A stretch of 9,657 nt of DNA, taken from assembly GCA_017960005.1 (NCBI GenBank), contig JAGCZM010000017.1, positions 1-9,657 on the forward strand. Reading direction: 5' to 3'. A program made the position numbers and the translations under genes. Under the pieces are notes generated by a model. The model did no database searches and was not told the DNA's origin. It worked only from the letters and a program-made list of their open reading frames with translations. The DNA is from Eggerthellaceae bacterium. Lineage in GTDB: Bacteria > Actinomycetota > Coriobacteriia > Coriobacteriales > Eggerthellaceae. The stretch's first letter is position 1. Every line of letters starts with the position of its first letter. Of the stretch, positions 1 to 6,850 are shown one piece after another.

Positions 1-842
1 CCTTCGGTTCGATGGTCACCATGTTTTTGTCTTTGTTTGTCATCGGCGTGTTCATGTATGTCGGTTATTTCGTCGACAAACTTGCCGAAGAGGTCGAAGG
101 TCAGGTGACGATTTCGGCATATATCGGCGACGATGCCGATCCGGCAACCGTATACAAGGTCAAGGAATACATCCAGGATATGCCCGAGGTCAATTTCGTC
201 ATCTATATTTCCAAAGAGGATGCTTGGGTCAAGTTTTCTGAGACGCTGAGCCCGGAGATGGCCGCATTGGTCGATCCCGACATCCTTCCCGCCAAGTTCG
301 AAATCGAGTTGGCCGATTCCCAGCAAATCGAGCAGGTTGCCGTCAGATTGCAGACCTATGATTCATGGCGCGCCATCGCCGACAATCCCTTCGATCCCGG
401 CGAATCCATCAAGTATAGCCAAAAGACCGTCCAAAGCCTGTTCAATTTCACCAACTTCATGAGGATATTGGGCATCGCTTTGATCGGTTTGATGGTCTTT
501 ATCGCGTTGGTGTTCGTGAACAACACCATCAGACTTTCCATCCTGGCAAGAAGAAAAGAGATTGCCATCATGAAGCTTGTCGGCGCCTCCAACGGCTTTG
601 TCAGAGGGCCATTCATCATGGAAAGCGTTTTGCATGCGTTTCTGGGTTCTGTTCTGGCGATAGGAGCCCTCGAGATTATCAGGAGATACTTCTTGGCTGA
701 CTTTCTGGCCAGCATTCAGCTGTTCTCGGTGGGAATTTCCAACCAGATCGTTTTGTATATCTACGGAGCGCTCTTTGCGATAAGCATCCTTTTGGCGCTG
801 TTCGGGTCATTTTTGTCCATGCGCAAACACCTCAAGGTCTGA
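1..842 (+). CDS. ftsX: Cell division ABC transporter membrane subunit FtsX (5' end missing)
   Basis: FtsX is the membrane partner of the ATPase FtsE. In the families studied, FtsEX sits at the division site and relays ATP hydrolysis to peptidoglycan hydrolases outside the membrane. The reading frame is open from base 3 (Phe-Gly-Ser before the Met at base 12), and that Met lies at the edge of the first membrane helix, so the true start and about 20 to 30 residues lie off the window. Counting from the Met at base 12, a first helix spans about 1-22, an extracytoplasmic domain about 23-145 with the usual VTISAYI opening, and three C-terminal helices near 150-172, 204-225 and 244-267. The stretch NTIRLSILARRKEIAIMKLV, followed by GAS, is the hallmark FtsX/MacB-type cytoplasmic loop. 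ftsE is expected upstream. The stop is one base before rnr, suggesting translational coupling. The identification is very secure. Confidence 0.95.
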   Translation, partial: FGSMVTMFLSLFVIGVFMYVGYFVDKLAEEVEGQVTISAYIGDDADPATVYKVKEYIQDMPEVNFVIYISKEDAWVKFSETLSPEMAALVDPDILPAKFEIELADSQQIEQVAVRLQTYDSWRAIADNPFDPGESIKYSQKTVQSLFNFTNFMRILGIALIGLMVFIALVFVNNTIRLSILARRKEIAIMKLVGASNGFVRGPFIMESVLHAFLGSVLAIGALEIIRRYFLADFLASIQLFSVGISNQIVLYIYGALFAISILLALFGSFLSMRKHLKV

Positions 843-843
843 C

Positions 844-2802
844 GTGCCCTCAAAACCTTATAGATCCAAGAACCGTCCCAAGCCATTCGGCGTACTGCGG
901 GTGCCCCGTCTTGCGCGTTTCGGATTCGTGGAGACACCCGAAGGGGAGTTTTTCATATCGTCGTCGGATATGGACTTCGCTTTTCCGGGTGATTTGGTCG
1001 AAGTCGTTTATTCGAACAACCGCAACACCAAAACAAAGCAAGGCAGACACGGCAGTATCCCCGGCAAGGTTTCTCGGGTGCTCGAGCGCCGATGCACCCA
1101 TCTCATCGGTTCATATCATATAGCCGATCCGTTTGGCGTGGTTGTCCCTGAGGATGCCTGCATCAAGCATGACATCTTTACTTTGCTCAAAGACAACCCT
1201 TCCATTGAAGACGGCACCTTGGTAAAGGTGCGCATCACCCAGTATCCCTCACGTGCAAGTGCCGCCACGGGCGTCATCGAAGCGGTTTTGGGAAATGCGG
1301 ACAATCCGCGCGTCATCATCGAGCGTGTCATAACCGAGCATGGCTTCGAGACCTCTTTTTCCGAAAACGCCCTCATGCAGGCAAAAGAAGCAAGATTGGA
1401 TATCGAGGGTGCTCTTGCCGCGGGATATCGCGATTTGCGAAGCAGAAGGATATTTACAATCGACCCTGCCGATGCACGGGATTTCGACGATGCGATTTCG
1501 TATGAAGAGATCGATGGGTATCGATTCATTGGCGTGCATATCGCCGATGTTTGTGCGTATGTGCCGTTTGATTCGTATATCGATCTCAACGCAAGACGAA
1601 GGGGTACAAGCGTTTATCTTCCCGACAGGGTTTTGCCCATGTTGCCCGAGGAACTGAGCAACGAACTTTGCTCCTTAAAACCCGACGAAGAGCGCTTGTG
1701 CATGAGCGTGGATATGTGTTTTGATAAGCACGCCAAACTCATCAGATACGACATTTATCCTTCCGTCATCAAATCGTCTTGTCGTTTTACCTACGAGCAG
1801 GCACAAAGCGTGTTGGAAGGCTCGGATTTGTCCGATATGGATCTTACGCATGACCTGCGTGCAACCGCAAGGCTGACAAAACAGCTCGAAGATCGCGCCA
1901 AAGCGCGCTATGCGCTTGAGTTTGACAAGCTTGAGACAAAGGCCGTTTTGGATGAGGAGGGGTATTGCGTCGATGTTGCCATCCGCCGCAAAACACCTGC
2001 AACCGAAATGATCGAACAGGCGATGATCGCCGCAAACGAGTGCGTGGCAAGCCATCTCAAAAACCACGGGTTTCCCTGTATCTATCGTGTGCATGGGCGA
2101 CCCGATGCTCAAAAGCTCGAAGGCTTAATCGAAGTGTTCGGAGAGTTTTCTTGGTTTAAAAACATTGATGTCGGGCAATATCGTTTGGGGGAGGCAAAAC
2201 CGCTGTTCGAGATATTGACGCTAAGCGCCAAGCGCGATGAGGGGACTTTGGTTTCTGCCATTCTGCTCAAATCGATGAAACGCGCCCTTTATTCCCCGGA
2301 AAACAAAGGACATTTCGGGTTGAGCAGCGATTGCTATTGCCATTTCACGAGTCCCATCAGACGCTATCCCGATTTGATGGTTCATCGGCTTCTCAAAGAC
2401 CAAATCATGGGTAAAGGCAAAGCGTTCGACAATATGGAATTGATGCTTCAAGAGATTGCCGAGCATTCTTCGGAAACCGAATACCGTGCCGAACAGGCAT
2501 CACGTGAGGCAAACGAGATGAAAATCATCGAGTATCTCGAACGATATGTGGGGAAAAGCTTTTCCGGCGTGATAAGCGGGGTTTCCGCATCGGGTATATG
2601 GGCAAGGCTCGAGTTCGGAGTGGAGGGATATCTGAGGGTGAGTGATTTGGGCGAGGAAGAGTTTGCATTCGATCCGGGTCGTTATACGCTTACGGGTCGC
2701 GAATCGAACAAAACTTATCGTTTGGGAAAGCGCATCGCCGTCAAAATCGCGTCTACGGATGCCGCAACGCACACCCTCAATCTCAACCTTGCCGGCAAAT
2801 GA
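844..2802 (+). CDS. rnr: Ribonuclease R (RNase II/R family 3'-5' exoribonuclease)
   Basis: This enzyme degrades structured RNA processively from the 3' end and in many bacteria works with tmRNA in quality control. The 652-residue product has N-terminal OB-fold cold-shock-like domains (the GFGFV-like region shows here as ARFGFVETPEGEFF near residues 25-40). The RNB catalytic domain carries DPADARDFDD at 207-216; Asp207, 213, 215 and 216 correspond to the metal-binding set. HFTSPIRRYPDLMVHR begins near residue 500, and a C-terminal S1 domain starts near 572. The start is GTG at 844, with AAGG six bases upstream inside the end of ftsX; the N-terminus begins right at the OB domain. It is shorter than the roughly 800-residue E. 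coli RNase R and lacks both the N-terminal helix-turn-helix and the lysine-rich tail. Length alone would also fit RNase II, but the family call is firm. The frequent partner smpB does not follow. Confidence 0.93.
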   Translation: MPSKPYRSKNRPKPFGVLRVPRLARFGFVETPEGEFFISSSDMDFAFPGDLVEVVYSNNRNTKTKQGRHGSIPGKVSRVLERRCTHLIGSYHIADPFGVVVPEDACIKHDIFTLLKDNPSIEDGTLVKVRITQYPSRASAATGVIEAVLGNADNPRVIIERVITEHGFETSFSENALMQAKEARLDIEGALAAGYRDLRSRRIFTIDPADARDFDDAISYEEIDGYRFIGVHIADVCAYVPFDSYIDLNARRRGTSVYLPDRVLPMLPEELSNELCSLKPDEERLCMSVDMCFDKHAKLIRYDIYPSVIKSSCRFTYEQAQSVLEGSDLSDMDLTHDLRATARLTKQLEDRAKARYALEFDKLETKAVLDEEGYCVDVAIRRKTPATEMIEQAMIAANECVASHLKNHGFPCIYRVHGRPDAQKLEGLIEVFGEFSWFKNIDVGQYRLGEAKPLFEILTLSAKRDEGTLVSAILLKSMKRALYSPENKGHFGLSSDCYCHFTSPIRRYPDLMVHRLLKDQIMGKGKAFDNMELMLQEIAEHSSETEYRAEQASREANEMKIIEYLERYVGKSFSGVISGVSASGIWARLEFGVEGYLRVSDLGEEEFAFDPGRYTLTGRESNKTYRLGKRIAVKIASTDAATHTLNLNLAGK

Positions 2803-2830
2803 TTCGAAGAATCGTTTGCGTGTGTTCGGG

Positions 2831-2859
2831 TTGCCATTTCGGGGTTTGGCGTATAAAAT
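2831..2859 (+). promoter_or_regulatory. Promoter of the tRNA-Val gene
   Basis: TTGCCA (2831-2836, five of six matches to TTGACA), a 17-base spacer and TAAAAT (2854-2859, five of six matches to TATAAT) form a good sigma-A-type promoter. Transcription would start near 2866, about 19 bases before the mature tRNA end. It lies 28 bases past the rnr stop, so the tRNA need not depend on read-through. Confidence 0.7.
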
Positions 2860-2884
2860 TCGTCCTTGCATTCAATTGAGATGT

Positions 2885-2959
2885 GGTCGCTTGGCTCAGC
2901 GGGAGAGCATCGCCTTCACACGGCGGGGGTCACTGGTTCAAATCCAGTAGCGACCACCA
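2885..2959 (+). tRNA. tRNA-Val (anticodon CAC)
   Basis: A full cloverleaf folds by hand. The acceptor GGTCGCT (2885-2891) pairs with AGCGACC (2949-2955), followed by discriminator A and an encoded CCA. The D stem is GCTC/GAGC. The anticodon stem TCGCC/GGCGG closes the loop TTCACAC, giving anticodon CAC, which reads GUG valine codons. The T arm is ACTGG-TTCAAAT-CCAGT. The gene stands alone between rnr and the prepilin gene. A run of seven T follows the CCA directly (2960-2966), so the T-arm and acceptor helix could serve as a simple terminator. Confidence 0.95.
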
Positions 2960-3076
2960 TTTTTTTATCCAAAACACATGGTCATTTCTCGTGGGCGACG
3001 GGGGAGATTTGTCCCGGTTACTTTACGTTTCTGCTAAATATTGAGACTCGGTGGGCCATAGGCGGTGCGGTTGTTG

Positions 3077-3082
3077 TATTAT
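3077..3082 (+). promoter_or_regulatory. Possible -10 element for the prepilin gene
   Basis: TATTAT matches TATAAT in five of six positions and lies about 75 bases before the preferred prepilin start, but no convincing -35 element sits at 16-18 bases upstream. A second candidate, TATAAC at 3110-3115, also lacks a partner. The rest of the 197-base gap between the tRNA and the prepilin start shows no open frame of its own and no riboswitch I can recognise. Confidence 0.35.
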
Positions 3083-3089
3083 ACGCGGG

Positions 3090-3130
3090 TCGGAATATGA
3101 AGGGATTCGTATAACGGCAATGCATTCCGA
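3090..3130 (+). repeat. Inverted repeat in the prepilin 5' leader
   Basis: TCGGAAT (3090-3096) and ATTCCGA (3124-3130) are perfect 7-base complements separated by 27 bases. The right arm ends 26 bases before the preferred ATG of the prepilin gene. If transcription starts at the candidate -10 at 3077, both arms lie in the mRNA leader and could form a stem. They could equally be a protein site or chance. Confidence 0.35.
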
Positions 3131-3156
3131 AGGTATAGCGTTAAATGAGGTTGTTC

Positions 3157-3588
3157 ATGAACATCAAGAAAAACAATAAAGGTTTTACCATCGTTGAGTT
3201 GGTCATCGTTATTGCCGTTGTTGCCATTTTGGCCGCGGTTCTGATTCCCACCTTCTCCAATTTGGTCGATTCCGCACAAGACAGTTCTGCCATGCAGCAG
3301 GCAAAGAACGCATACACCAACTATTTGGTCGAAGCGTCCGATGAGCTTGCTTCCGACGTCATCATCAAGATCGACGACGCCCATTACTATGTTGTTGACG
3401 ACAACAATTTCGTACAGGCGGCAAGCGGCAATGTGATTGCCAAGTTCACGACCGCAGCCGATGCCATCGCTCAGTTGCCTGCGCTTGCTTCGGGTTCGGG
3501 CTGGTATGAGTTCGAAGTTGACAGCGTGATCTTTGTCGAGATGACCGATGCGGCCGCAACCGCAGCCGGTGTTATGGCTCTTTCGTAA
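3157..3588 (+). CDS. Type IV prepilin-like protein with class III signal peptide
   Basis: The N-terminus MNIKKNNKG followed by FTIVELVIVIAVVAILAA is a textbook type IV pilin or pseudopilin leader. Prepilin peptidase would cut between Gly9 and Phe10, and Glu14 is the conserved mature Glu5. The hydrophobic helix (about 10-32) anchors the subunit and packs in the filament core. The mature protein would be about 134 residues with a small, Asp- and Ala-rich head and no cysteines. I prefer the ATG at 3157: GAGG lies six bases ahead, and it gives the usual short basic leader. The in-frame ATG at 3145 has a worse placed AAGG. The gene stands alone between a tRNA and a strong terminator, with no PilB, PilC or peptidase gene beside it, so assembly factors must be elsewhere. 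Major pilin, minor pilin and competence-type pseudopilin cannot be told apart here. Confidence 0.85.
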   Translation: MNIKKNNKGFTIVELVIVIAVVAILAAVLIPTFSNLVDSAQDSSAMQQAKNAYTNYLVEASDELASDVIIKIDDAHYYVVDDNNFVQAASGNVIAKFTTAADAIAQLPALASGSGWYEFEVDSVIFVEMTDAAATAAGVMALS

Positions 3589-3612
3589 AAAGACCGACAT
3601 CTTGCGTCAACG

Positions 3613-3641
3613 AAAGCCCGGGCAGGTTGCCCGGGCTTTTT
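3613..3641 (+). terminator. Intrinsic terminator of the prepilin gene
   Basis: AAAGCCCGGGCA and TGCCCGGGCTTT form a perfect 12-bp stem around a three-base GGT loop, and the T run continues to 3641. It lies 24 bases past the prepilin stop. The stem's own A and T ends would make it partly active on the other strand, but no minus-strand gene reads toward it. Confidence 0.92.
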
Positions 3642-3680
3642 GTTTGCATTATCCGCTTTTTGCATTTTTGCAAAATACGG

Positions 3681-3686
3681 TATAAT
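3681..3686 (+). promoter_or_regulatory. -10 box of the ABC permease/ATPase operon
   Basis: A perfect TATAAT sits 64 bases before the permease ATG. The best -35 is a weak TTGCAT at 3660-3665 with a short 15-base spacer, so the promoter may be weak or need help. Transcription would start near 3693, directly in front of the operator-like inverted repeat. Confidence 0.65.
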
Positions 3687-3695
3687 TCTCTTAGC

Positions 3696-3719
3696 AATTA
3701 TTCCAGTAAGGGAATAATT
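3696..3719. promoter_or_regulatory. Operator-like inverted repeat, site A
   Basis: AATTATTCC and GGAATAATT are perfect 9-base inverted arms with six bases between them. The site begins 9 bases after the -10 box, covering about +4 to +27, the usual place for a repressor that blocks initiation or clearance. The same pattern recurs at 5613-5636 before the binding-protein gene of the same transporter. It does not match the classic Fur, DtxR/IdeR or MntR consensus as I know them. The regulator is not in the window. Confidence 0.7.
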
Positions 3720-3744
3720 CGCAAACAAGAATAAACGGGGACCG

Positions 3745-4827
3745 ATGGAAAACAACGAACGTGCACGTCAGCTCTCGCACGAAGACTCCCGCAAATCGGG
3801 AGGCTTTGATTTTGCGTCGGTTTCCACCAAGAAAGCCGCTTTGTTCATCATATGCTTGGCTGTTGCCATGGTGGTCGTCTCCGCGGTGTCTTTGCTGGTC
3901 GGACGTTTCCCGATAGATCCTTTTGTCGGTCTGCAAATCCTGTTTTCTCAGATATTCCCGATCGAGCCGACTTGGACAACCCAAGTCGAATCCATCTATT
4001 TAAACGTACGCTTGCCACGCATCATTTTGGCATTGTTGGTTGGCTGCGCTCTCGCATCTGCGGGTGCCGCATACCAAGGCACTTTCCAAAACCCGCTCGT
4101 TTCTCCCGACATTCTCGGTGCCAGCCAGGGTGCGGCGTTCGGAGCGGCGCTGGCTATTTTGCTCGGGTTTTCTTCCTTTGCGCTTTCCGCAACGGCATTT
4201 ACGTTTAGTTTGGCAACCGTTGCGATGGTGTTGCTCATCAGCACCCGCGCCAAAGGAAACCGCATTTTGGTGGTGGTCTTGGCCGGTGTCATGATGTCGA
4301 GTTTGCTCTCCGCGGGTGTATCGTTTATCAAGTTGATCGCCGATCCCACCAACCAACTGCCCGAGATTACCTACTGGCTCATGGGCGCGTTAAACGGCGC
4401 CACCATGAAAGAGGTTTATTTGGCCGGACCCATCATCGTGGTTGGCTGCGCGGTTTTGTTTGCCCTTCGTTGGAAAATCAACATCCTCACCATGGGGGAT
4501 GAGGAGGCAACCACGATGGGCATCAACGTCAACCGCACCCGTTTCGTCATCATTTTATGCGCCACGCTCGTTACCGCCGCAAGCGTTGCGGTATCGGGCA
4601 TGATCGGGTGGGTCGGTCTTGTCGTGCCTCATTTGTGCCGTATGGTGGTGGGTGCCGACTATCGCAAACTCATGCCGGCAAGCATGCTGGGCGGTGCGAC
4701 TTTCTTACTCATCGTCGATGATATCGCCCGTTTGCTTTCGACATCGGAGATTCCCATCGGCATTTTGACGGCGTTCGTGGGCGCTCCGTTCTTCCTGTAT
4801 CTCATCACCCGTAAGAAAAGAGCTTAA
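3745..4827 (+). CDS. FecCD/BtuC-family ABC transporter permease
   Basis: This is the membrane channel of an importer for an iron complex, haem or a corrinoid; the family covers siderophore, haem and vitamin B12 systems, usually with about ten helices per subunit and two subunits per complex. At 360 residues it is somewhat longer than usual, with a polar N-terminal extension of about 30 residues before the first helix. The family core GAAYQGTFQNPLVSP (from residue 107), continuing into the ILGASQGAAFG region, is clear. So is GMIGWVGLVVPHLCRMVVG (about 285-303), then DDIAR and the C-terminal PIGILTAFVGAPFFLYL. The ATG at 3745 follows GGGGA at rather short spacing. The stop directly abuts the ATPase ATG, so the two are co-translated. 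Substrate cannot be read from sequence; no cobalamin riboswitch fits in the short leader, which tilts me toward iron or haem. Confidence 0.92.
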   Translation: MENNERARQLSHEDSRKSGGFDFASVSTKKAALFIICLAVAMVVVSAVSLLVGRFPIDPFVGLQILFSQIFPIEPTWTTQVESIYLNVRLPRIILALLVGCALASAGAAYQGTFQNPLVSPDILGASQGAAFGAALAILLGFSSFALSATAFTFSLATVAMVLLISTRAKGNRILVVVLAGVMMSSLLSAGVSFIKLIADPTNQLPEITYWLMGALNGATMKEVYLAGPIIVVGCAVLFALRWKINILTMGDEEATTMGINVNRTRFVIILCATLVTAASVAVSGMIGWVGLVVPHLCRMVVGADYRKLMPASMLGGATFLLIVDDIARLLSTSEIPIGILTAFVGAPFFLYLITRKKRA

Positions 4828-5613
4828 ATGAGCATCTCCATCCAAAATATGGGCTTTTCTTACGGCAAGCACGAAGTCTTGCACAACGTTAATGCCGAGA
4901 TTCCCGACGGCTGCTTGGTCAACGTTTTGGGACCCAACGGTGCAGGCAAATCGACTCTGTTCAGATGCATACTGGGTTTGCAAAACGGCTACAGCGGAAC
5001 GATATCCGTCAACGGAAAAGACATGCGTAAACTCTCTGTCAAAGAACGTGCCCGCGAAATCTCTTATATTCCCCAAAGCCACAGCCCCGTATACGATTAC
5101 GAGGTCATGGATGTCGTGTTGATGGCCACCGGAAACGATTTGGGCATGCTTCGCACGCCGGGCAGAAGCCACATGCTTCGTGCCTACGAGGCCCTCGAGC
5201 GCATCGGCATATCGGATTTGGCACATCGCACCTATACCCAGATATCCGGCGGCGAGCAGCAGCTGGTTTTGGTGGCGCGCGCCCTGGCGCAAAACTCCAA
5301 GACCATCATCATGGATGAGCCCACCAGCGCTCTTGACTACGGCAATACGGTTCGCGTTTTGTCCTGCGTCAAGCAACTTGCCCGCGAGGGGTTGAGCATC
5401 GTGCAGAGCACGCATCAGCCCGATCAGGCGTTTTTGTATGCCGATAAGACCATGGTCATCTACGAAGGCTCGGTTGCGGCATACGGATCTCCCAAAGACG
5501 TCATAACCAAAGAATTGGTCTCTAAAATCTACGGCATCGACGTCGAAGTGAACTCCTTATACGATGACAGAGTGAGGGTTTGCGTGCCGATGAGTGAAGT
5601 GGTTCATTCATAA
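4828..5613 (+). CDS. FecE/BtuD-type ABC transporter ATP-binding protein
   Basis: This is the cytoplasmic ATPase that powers the adjacent permease; two copies would dimerise. All motifs are intact in 261 residues: Walker A GPNGAGKST at 35-43, Q-loop Gln83, signature ISGGEQQ at 139-145, Walker B TIIMDE at 159-164 and the H-loop His196. The start ATG touches the permease stop, leaving no gap. Translation of the permease would deliver ribosomes here, since no strong Shine-Dalgarno is visible. The TAA stop at 5611-5613 shares its last base with the downstream operator-like repeat. There is no terminator after the gene, so some transcripts may read on into the binding-protein gene. Confidence 0.93.
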   Translation: MSISIQNMGFSYGKHEVLHNVNAEIPDGCLVNVLGPNGAGKSTLFRCILGLQNGYSGTISVNGKDMRKLSVKERAREISYIPQSHSPVYDYEVMDVVLMATGNDLGMLRTPGRSHMLRAYEALERIGISDLAHRTYTQISGGEQQLVLVARALAQNSKTIIMDEPTSALDYGNTVRVLSCVKQLAREGLSIVQSTHQPDQAFLYADKTMVIYEGSVAAYGSPKDVITKELVSKIYGIDVEVNSLYDDRVRVCVPMSEVVHS

Positions 5614-5636
5614 ATTATTCTTATTTAGGAATAATC
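5613..5636. promoter_or_regulatory. Operator-like inverted repeat, site B
   Basis: AATTATTC-N8-GAATAATC repeats the site A pattern with identical arm order and spacing; only the last base of the right arm breaks symmetry, and the centre differs completely (TTATTTAG against CAGTAAGG). It lies 13 bases upstream of the -35 of the binding-protein promoter, unlike site A, which lies just downstream of its -10. The unrelated centre argues that the arms, not a recent duplication, are conserved. Confidence 0.68.
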
Positions 5637-5649
5637 CGTGCCAAAACTA

Positions 5650-5677
5650 TTGCGTACGGTAAAAATAGGGGTATGAT
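5650..5677 (+). promoter_or_regulatory. Promoter of the binding-protein gene
   Basis: TTGCGT (5650-5655), a 16-base spacer and TATGAT (5672-5677) form a plausible sigma-A promoter, with a start near 5684 and a leader of about 35 bases. A separate promoter would let the binding protein be made in excess over the membrane complex, as is common for importers. Confidence 0.6.
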
Positions 5678-5695
5678 TATTCACAAAAAAGATAA
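5676..5695. promoter_or_regulatory. Possible degenerate operator half-site, site C
   Basis: ATTATTC at 5676-5682 repeats the left arm of sites A and B exactly and overlaps the -10 box of the binding-protein promoter. Eight bases later stands GATAA, a poor version of the right arm GAATAAT. With site B upstream, this could be a second contact point. A 7-base AT-rich match can arise by chance. Confidence 0.3.
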
Positions 5696-5718
5696 CCCGA
5701 TCCCGAAAGGAGAGAGAA

Positions 5719-6813
5719 ATGGTTAAAAGAAATGGCACGATGCGCACCTTGGTGTTGTCGCTTACAATCGCACTGAGCATTGCTTTTGGCGCTGTTTTCT
5801 TGGCGGCATGCGGAAACAACGGGGACAGACCCAACGAAGACACCGTTGAGTTCACCGACAGCTGCAACCGCGTCGTGACGGTTCCCGCCAACATCACCAA
5901 AGTCGCGGTATCCGGACCGCTTGCTCAGCAGATTCTCATCACCTTCAAGCCCGAGGTTTTGGTCGGTCTTGCCACCGAAATCGATCCCGAAGTCGACAAG
6001 TACATCGAAATCGATTTGAGCTCATTGCCCGTATACGGCCAAATTTACGGTGGTAAAGGTACGGTCAACAAAGAGGCTTTGGCGGCCGCTCAACCCGATG
6101 TCATCATCGATTTGGGTGAAGCCAAAAACACCATCGTTGAGGATATGGACGACCTCCAGCAGACATTGGGTATCCCGTGTGTGCATATCGAGTGCGGCCT
6201 TGACAGCTACGGCCAGGCCTACACTCTGCTCGGCACTTTGCTCGGTGAACGGGAGCGCGCTTCTTTGATGGCGGCCTATTGCACCAACGCATATCAAAGC
6301 GTAGCCAATGCCATGGCAAACGTTTTGCCTGCCAATCGCTTCCGTGCGGCATATGTGGTCAATACCGCGGGGTTGGCGGTTTTGGCAAAGGGTTCTTATC
6401 AGGCAGGCGTCATCGACATGGTCATGAACAATGTCGCCGTCGTCGACAATCCCAGCTCCAAGGGTACCGGCAACGCCGTTGACATCGAGCAGTTGGCTTT
6501 GTGGAATCCCGACTTGCTGATTGTCGGAAGCGCCGAGCTGCTGGAAGAGTTTTCCACCAACCCGGCATGGCGCGCGATCCCGGCTGTCGTAAACGGCAGA
6601 TACATCTTTGCTCCGGTTGAACCTTACAACTGGATGGGCATGCCTCCTTCGGTTGCTCAGCTGATGGGCATTCAGTGGTTGGCCCATGTCTTTTATCCCG
6701 AAAAGTTCTCGGATACGCTCAAAGAATGCGTCACCGGGTACTATGAGTTGTTCTATCAATATCAACTCAGCGATGCGGAGTACAACACCTTGATGGCCAA
6801 TTCCACCAGGTAA
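5719..6813 (+). CDS. ABC importer substrate-binding lipoprotein (iron/haem/B12 type)
   Basis: This 364-residue protein captures the substrate outside the membrane for the adjacent FecCD/FecE-like complex. It starts with a basic tip, a hydrophobic helix and the lipobox LAAC, so Cys31 would be lipidated and anchor the protein. The mature part follows the periplasmic-binding-protein family II plan: an opening DSCNRVVTVP, KEALAAAQPDVIIDLGEA in the first lobe, a long linking helix, a second lobe with LALWNPDLLIV, and the closing NWMGMPPS at 304-311 before GIQWLAHVFYP. AAAGGAGAGA ahead of the ATG at 5719 supports this start; Met8 is less well placed. The gene follows the transport genes at 105 bases with its own promoter and operator-like site. 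Metal complex is the most likely cargo, but haem, corrinoid or another chelate is possible. Confidence 0.88.
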   Translation: MVKRNGTMRTLVLSLTIALSIAFGAVFLAACGNNGDRPNEDTVEFTDSCNRVVTVPANITKVAVSGPLAQQILITFKPEVLVGLATEIDPEVDKYIEIDLSSLPVYGQIYGGKGTVNKEALAAAQPDVIIDLGEAKNTIVEDMDDLQQTLGIPCVHIECGLDSYGQAYTLLGTLLGERERASLMAAYCTNAYQSVANAMANVLPANRFRAAYVVNTAGLAVLAKGSYQAGVIDMVMNNVAVVDNPSSKGTGNAVDIEQLALWNPDLLIVGSAELLEEFSTNPAWRAIPAVVNGRYIFAPVEPYNWMGMPPSVAQLMGIQWLAHVFYPEKFSDTLKECVTGYYELFYQYQLSDAEYNTLMANSTR

Positions 6814-6837
6814 ACAAACCGCAAAACTTCGAATATT

Positions 6838-6846
6838 TGGTATAGT
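6838..6846 (+). promoter_or_regulatory. Extended -10 promoter before the dehydrogenase-like gene
   Basis: TG-G-TATAGT is an extended -10 element with no recognisable -35. A start near 6853 would fall inside the terminator hairpin at 6851-6879. It may be the promoter of the following gene, which otherwise has none visible. Confidence 0.45.
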
Positions 6847-6850
6847 GTAC

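Noticed and set aside
2866..3114. Open frame of 82 codons starting before and running through tRNA-Val
   Set aside because: It overlaps the whole tRNA gene, lacks a Shine-Dalgarno and has no protein-like features.
2967..3156. Cyclic-di-GMP or other known riboswitch before the prepilin gene
   Set aside because: I looked for the conserved GEMM core and paired elements and could not find them. Only a simple inverted repeat is visible.
3145..3156. Upstream ATG as the prepilin start
   Set aside because: It adds MRLF to an already typical leader and has a poorly spaced AAGG. The ATG at 3157 has GAGG at six bases.
3641..3744. Cobalamin riboswitch or other long leader element before the permease
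   Set aside because: Only about 52 bases lie between the likely start site and the ATG, and no B12-box-like sequence is seen. A cobalamin riboswitch needs roughly 200 bases.
5612..5636. Inverted repeat after the ATPase gene as an intrinsic terminator
   Set aside because: The stem is only seven AT-rich base pairs and is not followed by a T run. Its match to the repeat before the permease makes an operator more likely.
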